Assembly (NCBI RefSeq): GCF_024462815.1
Contig: NZ_JANGCG010000007.1
Span: forward strand, 1-64,000
From: Gemmiger formicilis
Lineage (GTDB): Bacteria; Bacillota; Clostridia; Oscillospirales; Ruminococcaceae
DNA: 64,000 nt
Reading direction: 5' to 3'
In this document: positions 9,201 through 16,591 of the stretch, piece by piece
Numbering within the stretch: position 1 is the first letter of the stretch
Layout: each line of letters opens with the position of its first letter
Program-made: the position numbers and the translations under genes
Notes under the pieces: generated by a model
What the model saw: only the letters and a program-made list of their open reading frames with translations
Database searches by the model: none
What the model was told of the DNA's origin: nothing

Positions 9201-9657
9201 ACAGCAGGGCGGTGAGCTCGGCCCGCGGCAGGGTATCGCCGGGGTGCAGCGTGCGGGTGTTGGCGCAGAACTCCGCCCGCGGCGTGGTGTACTGGGTCAG
9301 ACCCTCATCCGGCACGCAGACAGCCTGCAGCCGCCCGCCCACAAGGTCGCCCAGCACGGCAAGGCGGCGGTACTCGTACTCGCGGCCGGTGCCCTCAATG
9401 GGGCGCAGCACGTAATCGCGTGCGGGGAAAACCGCTGCCGCCACGCCCAGCGCGTTCAAATCCCCGGCAAAGCGGGTGGCCTCGGCCTCGCCGGGGGTCA
9501 CGATGCACAAGGGCTTGTCCAAAGCGTGGGAAAGCGCGGCGTAGACCAGCGCCCGGCCTGCGCCGGGTATGCCAAATAAGGCGCAAGCCCCCGGAGCACC
9601 GAGCGCCTGCGCCAGCTTTTTGTATTCGTCCGTTTTGGTAAAAAGTGCATGGAACAT
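6217..9657 (-). CDS. mfd: Transcription-repair coupling factor Mfd
   Basis: Mfd removes RNA polymerase stalled at DNA lesions and recruits UvrABC. The protein has 1146 residues, the usual length. Domains in order are the UvrB-like N-terminal region (1-340), the RNA-polymerase-interaction domain starting at VGDLVVHQNHGIGRYAG (about 485-560), RecG-like translocase motifs with Walker A GDVGFGKTEVAL (about 636) and the DEEQ box (about 735), and the TRCF C-terminal domain. The start MFHALFTKT is chosen because AGGTG lies 8 bases upstream; the Met eight codons earlier has no site. It is last in the glmU-like/pth/SH3/mfd operon, the usual Firmicutes order. Confidence 0.98.
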   Translation of the reverse strand: MFHALFTKTDEYKKLAQALGAPGACALFGIPGAGRALVYAALSHALDKPLCIVTPGEAEATRFAGDLNALGVAAAVFPARDYVLRPIEGTGREYEYRRLAVLGDLVGGRLQAVCVPDEGLTQYTTPRAEFCANTRTLHPGDTLPRAELTALLYGAGYTRRDQVDGPGQFSIRGDIVDIYAPDMKQPARLEFWGDEIDTMHSFDLATQRRDEPIEKIYVSPAREVLFGQPAQAAELIRAYIKKARGKRRTALEACTATDLAQLDGGAMPVDMDKYLALRYLEPTTILDYFDDPLLVLEEPASLREAERATAYRRGEELTALIEDGALAAGLDKLYAENSWLWAQTAVHRTLCAENFARSMPDVPLKVIVNATAHALPAWNGEVAGLLEDIQPLCNGGAAVTVLAGTPRAAAGLAADLHAKGLNVTTDADAAPTAGLVQVLAGQLSAGCSLPFAKYALFTARAFGVSSTQKRKKRNKDALNSLSEISVGDLVVHQNHGIGRYAGIQRMAVQGVTKDYLRIEYDKKDVLYVPVTQLDLLSRYTAPGDSDNVKLSRLGGTDWAKTRKKVKAATEQMAKELIELYARRKQAHGYAFPDDDTWQGDFEQRFAYEETPDQLTCAAEIKHDMEEPWPMDRLLCGDVGFGKTEVALRAAFKCVMGGKQCAILAPTTILAWQHFNTALTRMESFPIRIGLLSRYRTPKEQKETLRGLKDGTVDIVVGTHRLLSNDVKFKDLGLVIIDEEQRFGVKHKEKLKESFIGVDMLTLSATPIPRTLNMALSGIRDMSTIEQPPFERQPIETYVLEYDEGIVSEAIRKELARGGQVYYLHNRVDTIEECAARVGKMVPGARIGIAHGKMTEEQISSVWQQLLDNEIDILVCTTLIETGVDVRNCNTLIIENADRMGLSQLYQIRGRVGRSSRRAYAYFTFTRDKVLTEVAAKRLSAIREFTSFGSGFRIAMRDLQIRGAGSLLGHSQHGHMEAVGYDLYVKMLGQAIATARGEAPPPDKSDCLVDITVDAFLPEDYIPDAAGRIEAYKRIAAIETTADAEDVLDELIDRYGSPPKSVQGLVDVSLVRVTAARTGVAEIVQRGDQLILYSDVVGPKQLEKVMAQYPHRVLYNALGRPYFSLRVQKGESPLVLLRDVVTLLPGA

Positions 9658-9681
9658 AAAAGCACCTGCTGAAGCAAACAA

Positions 9682-9739
9682 ACGTAGGGCGGTATGACCT
9701 CACCCCGCCGCGGCGGCCGGAGGTCAGGCCGCCCTACGT
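9682..9739. repeat. 58-bp palindromic REP-like element
   Basis: The outer arms ACGTAGGGCGG (9682-9692) and CCGCCCTACGT (9729-9739) and the inner arms TGACCTC/GAGGTCA form a two-part hairpin with a GC-rich loop. It sits between the SH3 gene and mfd. The GGGCGG/CCGCCCTAC words recur in the element at 58224-58301. Confidence 0.7.
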
Positions 9740-9766
9740 CTGACCAGAAAATCGGGTATGGGAGTA

Positions 9767-10291
9767 TCAGCTGTTCAGATACTCCGTCTTGAGCCAGCCA
9801 TAAATGCCGTTGTAGTTCACAACAACCCAGCTGCCGTCCTCATTGGTGCCCAGCGCGGTCACGGCCGTGGCGGCGGGCACCTTGCCCAGCACATCATAGT
9901 CAGTGCTGGGGCCGGCGCGCATATTCAGGTTGTTGTCCGGCGTGACGGTGTAGCTGGGCTGCTCACCCTCATTGTAATAGGTGGTGGGCTGCACGCTCAG
10001 ACCGTCATAGGTGGGCACAGCGGTCGGCTCCGGCGTGGGCTCGGGGGTAGCCTCGGGCTGTGCCTCCTCCGCGGGGGTTTCCTCCGGGGTGGAAGCGGTA
10101 AAGCTGTCGGCGGTCGGGTCGCTTATGGCGGAGGCATCGGCGGAGATAACGTCCCCGGCGGGGGCGCTGCTGCCGCCGGTCTTGCCGTCAAAGGTGCCGC
10201 TGAGCAGCAGGACGCTGAAGATGATGCAGGCAATCAGCGCAACGGCGCAGAGCACCAGACGAAGCATAGCTTTTTTACGGATTTTACTCAT
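9767..10291 (-). CDS. Membrane-anchored bacterial SH3-domain protein
   Basis: The 174-residue protein has a short basic N-terminus, one membrane helix (about 9-30) and an Ala/Pro/Glu/Thr-rich linker (about 35-105). A C-terminal SH3b domain (about 118-174) carries the hallmark NLNMRAGPSTDYDVLGKV and ends GIYGWLKTEYLNS. Such domains usually bind peptidoglycan peptides, so it probably sits on the outer face of the membrane. No catalytic domain is present. It lies between pth and mfd, 14 bp after pth, a place often held by other small genes in Firmicutes. Confidence 0.85.
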   Translation of the reverse strand: MSKIRKKAMLRLVLCAVALIACIIFSVLLLSGTFDGKTGGSSAPAGDVISADASAISDPTADSFTASTPEETPAEEAQPEATPEPTPEPTAVPTYDGLSVQPTTYYNEGEQPSYTVTPDNNLNMRAGPSTDYDVLGKVPAATAVTALGTNEDGSWVVVNYNGIYGWLKTEYLNS

Positions 10292-10305
10292 GGTTGCACG
10301 TCCCC

Positions 10306-10893
10306 TCAGTGGTTGAACTTGTTCTGGGCATATTGCAGGTTGCCGTTCATCAGCAGCTTGCAGGCGTCCTCAATGTCCGGGTAGCGGTCGGTCATGGCCT
10401 TGCGGTCAGCAGGGGGCAGCTTGCCCAGCACCCACGCGGCCAGATCATACTGCGGGTTGGGCTTGGCGCCGATGCCGATGCGGATACGGCTGAAATTCTC
10501 AGTGCCGAGGCTGGCAATGATGCTTTTCAGTCCGTTGTGCCCGCCCGCCGAGCCGTGGGGCCGGATGCGCAGATGCCCCGGCTCCTGCGTGATATCGTCA
10601 CACAGCACAATCACGTGGTCGGCGGGAATCTTGTAGAAATTCGCCGCCGGGGCAATGCTCTGCCCACTCAGGTTCATATAGGTCAGCGGCTTCAGCAGTA
10701 CCACCTTGTGGTCCTCCACCTGCGCCGTGCCGTACAGGCCTTGCCATTTGGCTTTGGCAATATCGCAGTGCCACTGGGCGGCCAGATAATCCAGCGCCTC
10801 AAAGCCAGCATTGTGGCGTGTGCCGTCATATTTTGGTTCGGGGTTGCCCAGCCCGGCAATCAGCCAGTCTGCCCCGGAGGTCATTCCTAACAT
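10306..10893 (-). CDS. pth: Peptidyl-tRNA hydrolase
   Basis: Pth releases peptides from prematurely dropped peptidyl-tRNA. The 195-residue protein has all family motifs: GLGNPEPKYDGTRHNAGF (about 14-31, with the catalytic His in RHNAG), KPLTYMNLSGQSI, the DDITQEPGHLRIR segment with its Asp, and GSAGGHNGLKSI. The start is the Met at 10893, 12 bp after the previous stop with AAGGGA upstream. An inner ATG three codons on is an alternative but its site is too close. It lies within the glmU-like/pth/SH3/mfd operon. Confidence 0.97.
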   Translation of the reverse strand: MLGMTSGADWLIAGLGNPEPKYDGTRHNAGFEALDYLAAQWHCDIAKAKWQGLYGTAQVEDHKVVLLKPLTYMNLSGQSIAPAANFYKIPADHVIVLCDDITQEPGHLRIRPHGSAGGHNGLKSIIASLGTENFSRIRIGIGAKPNPQYDLAAWVLGKLPPADRKAMTDRYPDIEDACKLLMNGNLQYAQNKFNH

Positions 10894-10905
10894 AGATGCA
10901 GTCCC

Positions 10906-11640
10906 TTATTTGTTCTTCTTGTCGGCTTCCAGCTTCTGCTTTTTGGCAATGTACTTCTGCAGCTTGTTCTCGCCCCAGCCGTCAATTTCCGTCTGCTTGG
11001 CGCGCTCAATGCTCAGCGCACCGGCGGGCACGTCATGGCCGATGGTGGAGCCCGCCGCCGTGAAGGCGTGGTCGCCCACCGTGACCGGCGCAACCAGATT
11101 GGTGTTGCAGCCGATGAAGGCATAGTCACCGATGGTGGTGTGGTACTTGCCCTCGCCGTCATAGTTGCAGGTGACGGTGCCGCAGCCGAAGTTGCAGTAC
11201 TTGCCCACAGTGGCATCACCGATGTAGGTCAGGTGGCTGACCGTGTTGCCCTCGGCAAAGTCGGCGTTCTTCGTCTCAACATAGGCACCCAGATGGCAGC
11301 CCTCGGCGGTCTTGGTGCCGGTGCGCACATGGGTGAAGGGGCCGATTTTGTTGTTGGGGCCGATGTGGCTCTCGTAGCACTGGCTGGCGTTGATGGTGGA
11401 GCCTGCCTCGACCACGGTATCCTCCAGCAGGGTGTTGGGGCCGATAACGCAGTCCGCGCCGATGACCGTTTTGCCGCGCAGGATGCAGCCCGGCAGGATG
11501 GTGGCACCGGGGGCAATGATGACCTCCGGCTCAATATAGACATCACGGCTGATGAAATTCACGCCGTTGTCCAGATGGCGCTCAAACGTGGCAGCGTAGC
11601 GCTGCTGCGCCAGCTCAAATTTCTCTTTTGCGGTAGACAT
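10906..11640 (-). CDS. Stand-alone GlmU-type left-handed beta-helix acyltransferase
   Basis: The 244-residue protein covers only the C-terminal acetyltransferase half of GlmU (usually about 455 residues). It shows hexapeptide repeats (VIIAPGATILPGCILRG onward), the catalytic-His segment VSHLTYIGDATVG, the CNYDG loop and GCNTNLVAPVTVG, all as in GlmU. The N-terminal uridylyltransferase domain is absent. The short N-terminal helix and the start (ATG with AGGAAGA upstream) look complete, so this is not a broken gene. It sits where glmU sits in the Bacillus glmU-prs-pth-mfd order, but prs is missing. The likely role is N-acetylation of glucosamine-1-phosphate or a related sugar phosphate. Confidence 0.85.
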   Translation of the reverse strand: MSTAKEKFELAQQRYAATFERHLDNGVNFISRDVYIEPEVIIAPGATILPGCILRGKTVIGADCVIGPNTLLEDTVVEAGSTINASQCYESHIGPNNKIGPFTHVRTGTKTAEGCHLGAYVETKNADFAEGNTVSHLTYIGDATVGKYCNFGCGTVTCNYDGEGKYHTTIGDYAFIGCNTNLVAPVTVGDHAFTAAGSTIGHDVPAGALSIERAKQTEIDGWGENKLQKYIAKKQKLEADKKNK

Positions 11641-11728
11641 AACACATCTTCCTTTATATACCTTTTATAGTAGCCCGCCCGGCGGGCGGCGGCATCCGGG
11701 CAGGGCCCGGCGGAATCTATACCTTTAT

Positions 11729-11757
11729 ATTGTATATCACACGGCTGATTTTAGCAA
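11729..11757 (-). promoter_or_regulatory. Sigma-A promoter for glmU-like/pth/mfd operon
   Basis: On the minus strand, TTGCTA, a 17-base spacer and TACAAT lie about 90 bp upstream of the glmU-like start codon. Confidence 0.7.
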
Positions 11758-11908
11758 GATGAAAAACAAAAAAGGGAACGATTTGAAAAATATTTCAAAC
11801 TTCCCACCCATTATAGTTTACACGATTTTTGTGCAAATTGCAATAGATATACCAAAAAAGTTTGGCAACTTTTCGACGAAACTATTGAGCATTTTTTTAA
11901 CAATCTAC

Positions 11909-11937
11909 TGGAAATCTGCTTTTCAGTCTGTTATAAT
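11909..11937 (+). promoter_or_regulatory. ppdK: Sigma-A promoter for ppdK
   Basis: TGGAAA, a 17-base spacer and a perfect TATAAT lie about 58 bp before the ppdK start. Confidence 0.65.
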
Positions 11938-11994
11938 GGACTATGCAAACATGATTTATGTGATGCAAACACGTCACCAATTTGGGAGGTAACT

Positions 11995-14661
11995 ATGAGC
12001 AAGAAATTCTTGTACCTGTTCAAAGAGGGCCATGACGCCTTCGGCGGCGACCAGACCACCATGAAGAACATTCTGGGTGGTAAGGGCGCCGGCCTGGCCG
12101 AGATGACCCACGCCGGTATGCCGGTTCCGCAGGGCTTCACCATCACCACCGAGGCCTGCACCCAGTACTACGCTGACAACCGCGAAATCAACGATGAGAT
12201 TAAAGCGGACATCTTCAAATACATGGGCATCCTTGAGGAGCAGACCGGTAAGACCTTCGGCTCCATCGAGAACCCGCTGCTGGTCTCCGTCCGTTCCGGC
12301 GCACGCCAGTCCATGCCCGGTATGATGGACACCATCCTGAACCTCGGCCTGAACGATCAGGCTGTTGAGGGTCTGGCCAAAAAGACCGACAACCCCCGCT
12401 TTGCCTATGACTGCTACCGCCGCTTCATCCAGATGTACTCTGATGTTGTCATGGAGCTGGGCAAGAGCTTCTTCGAGGAGCGCATCGACGCTATGAAGGA
12501 GCGCAAGGGCGTCAAGCAGGACGTTGAGCTGGATGCCAATGACCTGAAGGAACTCGTCAAGGAGTTCAAGGCTATCTATCTGGAGAAGCAGGGCGAGGAG
12601 TTCCCGCAGGATCCCAAGGAGCAGCTGATTGGCGCTGTCAAGGCCGTTTTCCGTTCCTGGGACAACCCCCGCGCCAATGTCTATCGTAAGATGAACGAGA
12701 TTCCTTACGAGTGGGGCACTGCCGTCAACGTGCAGCAGATGGCCTTCGGTAACTCCGGTATGCGTTCCGGCACCGGCGTTGCCTTCACCCGCAACCCCGC
12801 CACCGGCGAGAAGAAGCTGATGGGCGAGTACCTGATCAATGCTCAGGGCGAGGACGTTGTTGCTGGTATCCGTACTCCTTCTCCCATCAGCAAGCTGCAT
12901 GAGGAGATGCCCGAGGTCTATGACCAGTTCGTCGAGATTGCTACCCGCCTCGAGAATTACTACAAGGATATGCAGGACATGGAGTTCACCATCGAGGATG
13001 GCAAGCTCTTCATGCTGCAGACCCGTAACGGCAAGCGTACCGCTCAGGCTGCGCTGCAGATTGCCTGCGACCTCGTCGATGAGGGCGTTATTGATGAAAA
13101 GACCGCTGTTCTGCGCGTTGAGCCCAAGCAGCTGGACACCCTGCTGCACCCGCAGTTTGACGCTGCTGCCCTGAAGGCTGCCGAGGCTATCGGCAAGGGC
13201 CTGGCCGCTTCTCCGGGATCTGCCTGCGGCCGCGTTGTCTTCTCCGCTGAGGATGCAGAGGAGAAGGTCAAGGACGAGGCTTGGAAGAAGGTTGTTCTGG
13301 TTCGTCTGGAGACCTCTCCCGAGGATATCGTCGGTATGCAGGTTTCTCAGGGCATCCTGACCGTCCGCGGCGGTATGACCAGCCACGCTGCTGTTGTCGC
13401 CCGCGGCATGGGTACCTGCTGCGTCTCCGGCTGCGGCAATGACAACGATGTTGCCATTGACTACGATGCCAAGGTTATCACCATCAACGGCCACACCTTC
13501 CACGAGGGTGACTGGATGAGCATCGACGGCTCCACCGGCAACATCTACGAGGGCCAGATCGCTACCGTTGCTTCCACCGAGAACGCAAACTTCAAGCGCT
13601 TCATGGGCTGGGCTGATGCCAACCGCCAGATGAAGGTCATGACCAACGCCGACAACCCGCGTGACGCGCAGAACGCCGTCGATATGGGCGCTGAGGGCAT
13701 TGGCCTGTGCCGTACCGAGCATATGTTCTTCGCTGAGGATCGCATTGCTGCTGTCCGCGAGATGATTTGCGCCCGCACCGTTGAGGAGCGCAAGACTGCT
13801 CTGGCTAAGGTTGAGCCGTTCCAGGAGGCAGACTTCACCGCTATGTACCGCATCATGGGCGAGCGTCCGATGACCATCCGTTATCTGGATCCGCCGCTGC
13901 ATGAGTTCCTGCCCACCAAGGCAGAGGACATCGCTGCTCTGGCCAAGGATATGGGTATGACCACCGAGGAGCTGAACAACGTTGTTGTCAGCCTGCATGA
14001 GTTCAACCCCATGATGGGCCACCGTGGCTGCCGTCTGGCTGTCACCTATCCCGAGATTGCCGAGATGCAGACCAACGCTGTTATTAAGGCAGCTCTGAAG
14101 GTTTCTGCTGAGACTGGTAAGATGATTACCCCGCACATCATGGTTCCTCTGGTTGGCGAGGTCAAGGAGCTGAAGTTCGTCAAGGACGTCATCGTCAAGA
14201 CTGCTGATGCTCTGATTGCTGCTGCCGGCGTTGACATGAAGTACGAGGTCGGCACCATGATTGAGATTCCGCGTGCCGCTCTGACCGCAGGCGAGATTGC
14301 CAAGGAAGCTGACTTCTTCAGCTTCGGCACCAACGACCTGACCCAGATGACCTTCGGCTTCAGCCGTGACGATGCCGCCAAGTTCCTGACTGCCTACTAT
14401 GACAACAAGATTTACGAGAGCGATCCGTTCCAGCATCTGGATCAGATCGGCGTTGGCAAGCTGGTCAAGATGGCTGCTGCTGACGGCCGCGCCACCAACC
14501 CGAACCTGGGTCTGGGTATCTGCGGCGAGCACGGCGGCGACCCCTCCAGCGTTGAGTTCTGCCACAATGTTGGTCTGGACTATGTCAGCTGCTCTCCCTT
14601 CCGTGTTCCCATCGCCCGCCTTGCTGCCGCACAGGCTGCCATTAAAAATCCCAGAGCGTAA
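11995..14661 (+). CDS. ppdK: Pyruvate, phosphate dikinase
   Basis: PPDK interconverts pyruvate, ATP and phosphate with phosphoenolpyruvate, AMP and diphosphate, serving PPi-linked glycolysis or gluconeogenesis in anaerobes. The 888-residue protein has the full set of domains. The N-terminal ATP-grasp begins with LGGKGAGLAEMTHAGMPVPQGF. The phospho-carrier His lies in GGMTSHAAVVARGMG (His464), and the C-terminal PEP/pyruvate barrel has the catalytic Cys in CGEHGGDPSS (Cys843). The start has TGGGAGG eight bases upstream. Codon use is strongly biased (GCT, GTT, CGT, AAG), unlike its neighbours, as expected for a very highly expressed enzyme. It is monocistronic, with a promoter and terminator of its own. 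Confidence 0.98.
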   Translation: MSKKFLYLFKEGHDAFGGDQTTMKNILGGKGAGLAEMTHAGMPVPQGFTITTEACTQYYADNREINDEIKADIFKYMGILEEQTGKTFGSIENPLLVSVRSGARQSMPGMMDTILNLGLNDQAVEGLAKKTDNPRFAYDCYRRFIQMYSDVVMELGKSFFEERIDAMKERKGVKQDVELDANDLKELVKEFKAIYLEKQGEEFPQDPKEQLIGAVKAVFRSWDNPRANVYRKMNEIPYEWGTAVNVQQMAFGNSGMRSGTGVAFTRNPATGEKKLMGEYLINAQGEDVVAGIRTPSPISKLHEEMPEVYDQFVEIATRLENYYKDMQDMEFTIEDGKLFMLQTRNGKRTAQAALQIACDLVDEGVIDEKTAVLRVEPKQLDTLLHPQFDAAALKAAEAIGKGLAASPGSACGRVVFSAEDAEEKVKDEAWKKVVLVRLETSPEDIVGMQVSQGILTVRGGMTSHAAVVARGMGTCCVSGCGNDNDVAIDYDAKVITINGHTFHEGDWMSIDGSTGNIYEGQIATVASTENANFKRFMGWADANRQMKVMTNADNPRDAQNAVDMGAEGIGLCRTEHMFFAEDRIAAVREMICARTVEERKTALAKVEPFQEADFTAMYRIMGERPMTIRYLDPPLHEFLPTKAEDIAALAKDMGMTTEELNNVVVSLHEFNPMMGHRGCRLAVTYPEIAEMQTNAVIKAALKVSAETGKMITPHIMVPLVGEVKELKFVKDVIVKTADALIAAAGVDMKYEVGTMIEIPRAALTAGEIAKEADFFSFGTNDLTQMTFGFSRDDAAKFLTAYYDNKIYESDPFQHLDQIGVGKLVKMAAADGRATNPNLGLGICGEHGGDPSSVEFCHNVGLDYVSCSPFRVPIARLAAAQAAIKNPRA

Positions 14662-14707
14662 GATTGTTGCAGAATATGCACAAAACGCTCCGATAAATAG
14701 CTAAAAT

Positions 14708-14750
14708 GAAGCGCATCACCCGTAAAAAGGTGGTGCGCTTCTTGTTTTTA
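14708..14750 (+). terminator. Intrinsic terminator of ppdK
   Basis: A 13-bp stem (14708-14720 with 14729-14741, one G-U pair) with an 8-nt loop is followed by TTGTTTTTA, 46 bp after the ppdK stop. Confidence 0.9.
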
Positions 14751-14885
14751 GCACAAAATTGATATGCTAAGGGGGAAAGTGTATCATTTTTCGGAGCAAG
14801 CTATTGCGTTTGTTTCCCCCCACACCCCCTTTCAGCCAGCTGAAGTGATAAAAGCCAGCTGAAAAAGAGAATATTCGTATCCTTT

Positions 14886-14920
14886 GCACCTTACCTGTAT
14901 CGGGCCAAGGTGCTTTTTTT
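14886..14920 (+). terminator. Hairpin with T7 tract before primase remnant
   Basis: GCACCTT (14886-14892) pairs with AAGGTGC (14907-14913), followed by seven T. It lies just before the ribosome site of the primase fragment and marks the left edge of the mobile-element remnant. A similar GCACCTTGCC hairpin lies at 36522-36555, at the other end of the island. Confidence 0.7.
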
Positions 14921-14943
14921 ATTACAAATTTGGAGGTAGCCCT

Positions 14944-15321
14944 ATGGGTAAGTATCAGAAGAACATCGAAAATGCCCGCAGCGTCACGATTATGCAGTAT
15001 CTGACCACCTGCCACCCCGGTGAGTTTGTCCGAAAAACAGACGATGAATACTGCACCAAAACACACGGCAGCCTTGTGATTACGCCGAGCAAGGATCTGT
15101 TTCACTGGTTCTCGCAGAATATCGGAGGAAGAAGTGCGCTGGATTACATGACGAATGTGGAGCGCGTGGATTTTGTTTCCGCCGTCCGCTTTCTCAATGA
15201 GCTGACGCCCGTCCCTGTTTCTTCTCAGATGGCAAAAATAGCTGTGTTTGCAAAGCAGCAGAAACCGCGTGAGTTTGAACTGCCCAAAGCGGACAAAAAC
15301 TGCGAGGCCGTCACAGCCTAA
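14944..15321 (+). pseudogene. Mobile-element primase, N-terminal fragment (DUF3991/TOPRIM type)
   Basis: The 125-residue product starts MGKYQKNIENARSVTIMQYL with a strong GGAGGT site. It resembles the N-terminal CHC2-like zinc-binding region of primase/TOPRIM proteins carried by integrative and conjugative elements (CHPGEFVRKTDDEYCTKTH; DYMTNVERVDFVSAV). Such proteins normally continue for 200 or more residues with a DUF3991 and TOPRIM domain. Here the product stops after [15 protein letters not shown], exactly where that region would begin, so the gene is a 5' fragment. Twelve bases later a parA fragment begins. Family recognition is from memory of the motif pattern. Confidence 0.65.
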
Positions 15322-15332
15322 AGGAGGAACAG

Positions 15333-15845
15333 ATGAAAACAATCGCAGTAGCAAACCAGAAAGGCGGCGTAGGAAAAACTACCACGACCGTAAACCTCGG
15401 CACTTCACTGGCCGCCATGGGCTACAAGGTACTTTTGGTGGACGCCGATCCGCAGGGCGATTTGAGCAGTTACCTTGGATATACGGGAACCGACAACGGC
15501 GCAACGCTCAACGATTTGATGGAATCCGCCATTACCGATGAATCTGCCCCGGATGTGGTGATTCACCATGAGGAAGAAGTGGATTTTATCCCATCTGACA
15601 TCGGTTTGTCCGATATGGAAGTCAGGCTCGTCAATGTGATGGCGCACGAGCGCATTATGGAGCAGGCTTTGGAGCCGTTTCAAAACAAATACGATTACTG
15701 CTTGATCGATTGTATGCCCTCGCTGGGAATCATTACGGTGGCCTCCCTTGTGGCGGCAGACCGGGAAAAACACACTCAATCACAGCCCATGCAGGCTGCT
15801 CCCTCCAATGGCGGTTGCACCTGTGTGGGCTTTTTTCGTTTCTGA
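15333..15845 (+). pseudogene. ParA-type ATPase, 3'-truncated
   Basis: The first 147 or so residues are a convincing ParA/Soj partition ATPase. They carry the deviant Walker [11 protein letters not shown] at residues 10-19, Walker A' [13 protein letters not shown], and Walker [25 protein letters not shown]. From there the sequence switches abruptly to an unrelated tail ([17 protein letters not shown]) and stops at 170 residues, against about 260-280 for the family. The adenine-binding half and the DNA-binding C-terminus are lost. With the primase fragment before it, this is the scar of an integrative element. The intact front end has a normal ribosome site (AAGGAGGAAC). Confidence 0.85.
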
Positions 15846-16231
15846 GATTTTTTACTTCCAACAGCCAGTGATCTGCTTTCGTTCTGATCAGTAATGCAGC
15901 GGTGCAGAGGACAACTCGAATCAGGCTCAAATACAAGGTGGCTCACTTGGTCACCTTTCAGCTTGCTGAGATTCTTAGCAGCAGGGAAGGGTGATCCGGT
16001 GGGCTTCTTCATTATCCATATTTCTGAATTTACCGCCGCATTGTGAAGGGGGTGCTCAAATAGTATCTCCGCGTCTTGCCATAATAAATTTTGATTTCTT
16101 TTCAAACCTCCAATGGGCGGTACGTACCCCAACCGCATACAATGACTGACAACTAAACCAACAGCAAAGTGGTGTGTCTGGGGCAATATGCCGAAAAACA
16201 GTTGCAGTAGAAATTAATGCGACAGGATGCG
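15846..16231. other. Intergenic remnant region, no confident gene
   Basis: No plus-strand gene is visible. A minus-strand frame is open from 16186 to 15776 and overlaps the parA 3' junction. It starts MPQTHHFAVGLVVSH and has no recognizable domain, so I do not call it. The segment is probably decayed mobile-element DNA. Confidence 0.5.
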
Positions 16232-16260
16232 TTGAAAATTGTCGACTGTTGTGGTATTAT
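16232..16260 (+). promoter_or_regulatory. Sigma-A promoter at head of exopolysaccharide locus
   Basis: TTGAAA, a 17-base spacer and TATTAT lie upstream of the helicase-associated remnant and the priming sugar transferase. It is the best candidate for the main promoter of the locus. Confidence 0.7.
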
Positions 16261-16354
16261 ACTATTAACTGTCATAGCAAATTTGAGCTTAGAGGTATCC
16301 TCCATTACCGAAATGGCGGATACCCTGCCGACTAAAAAGAGGAGGGAGGGCGCC

Positions 16355-16575
16355 ATGGATGTGCAGCTGTTTGAGCGCAATGCAAAGGTCTGCCAAGCGG
16401 CAGCATCGGTACGAACTGGCGCATGGATATTTGCAGGAACATGGGTATCTGGCTGGGGCGCTGGCTGTATGAGCAAAAGGTGCTGCTGCGCAGGCAGTCA
16501 CCAAAACTGAATGCGGAACAGATAGATAAATTGCGGAAACTGCTGGACGAGGAACCGGCAGAAAAAGTAGGGTAA
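16355..16575 (+). pseudogene. Helicase-associated (HA) domain remnant, frameshifted
   Basis: There is an ATG with a GGAGGGAGGG site, but the frame changes. One frame gives RYELAHGYLQEHGYL, and the next gives GIWLGRWLYEQKVLL followed by LNAEQIDKLRKLLDEE and a stop at 16575. Together these look like the YYEEHG...LG.W...QR...LT.EQI..L pattern of the helicase-associated domain repeat. The match rests on pattern memory only. It lies 16 bp before the sugar transferase, so it is co-transcribed with it. Confidence 0.4.
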
Positions 16576-16591
16576 GGTTTAAGGAGAAATC

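Larger units (their letters stand above)
11641..11994. other. Divergent promoter region, glmU-like / ppdK
   Basis: This 354-bp intergenic region holds a GC-rich hairpin near 11675-11712 close to the glmU-like start, then an AT-rich stretch carrying the two divergent promoters listed separately. No gene is seen in it. Confidence 0.7.

Noticed and set aside
7066..9579. An 837-codon open frame on the plus strand opposite mfd
   Set aside because: It is a GC-rich antisense shadow rich in Gly, Ala, Gln and His with no domain; mfd is unambiguous on the other strand.
11974..14565. An 863-codon open frame on the minus strand opposite ppdK
   Set aside because: It arises from the strong codon bias of ppdK, has a low-complexity Leu/Gly/Asp/Val composition with no domain, and lacks a ribosome site.
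15776..16186. Minus-strand 136-codon frame overlapping the parA junction
   Set aside because: Its sequence has no domain and no ribosome site, and it overlaps a decayed region. It may be a recurring non-coding remnant of an element, but I cannot support a gene.
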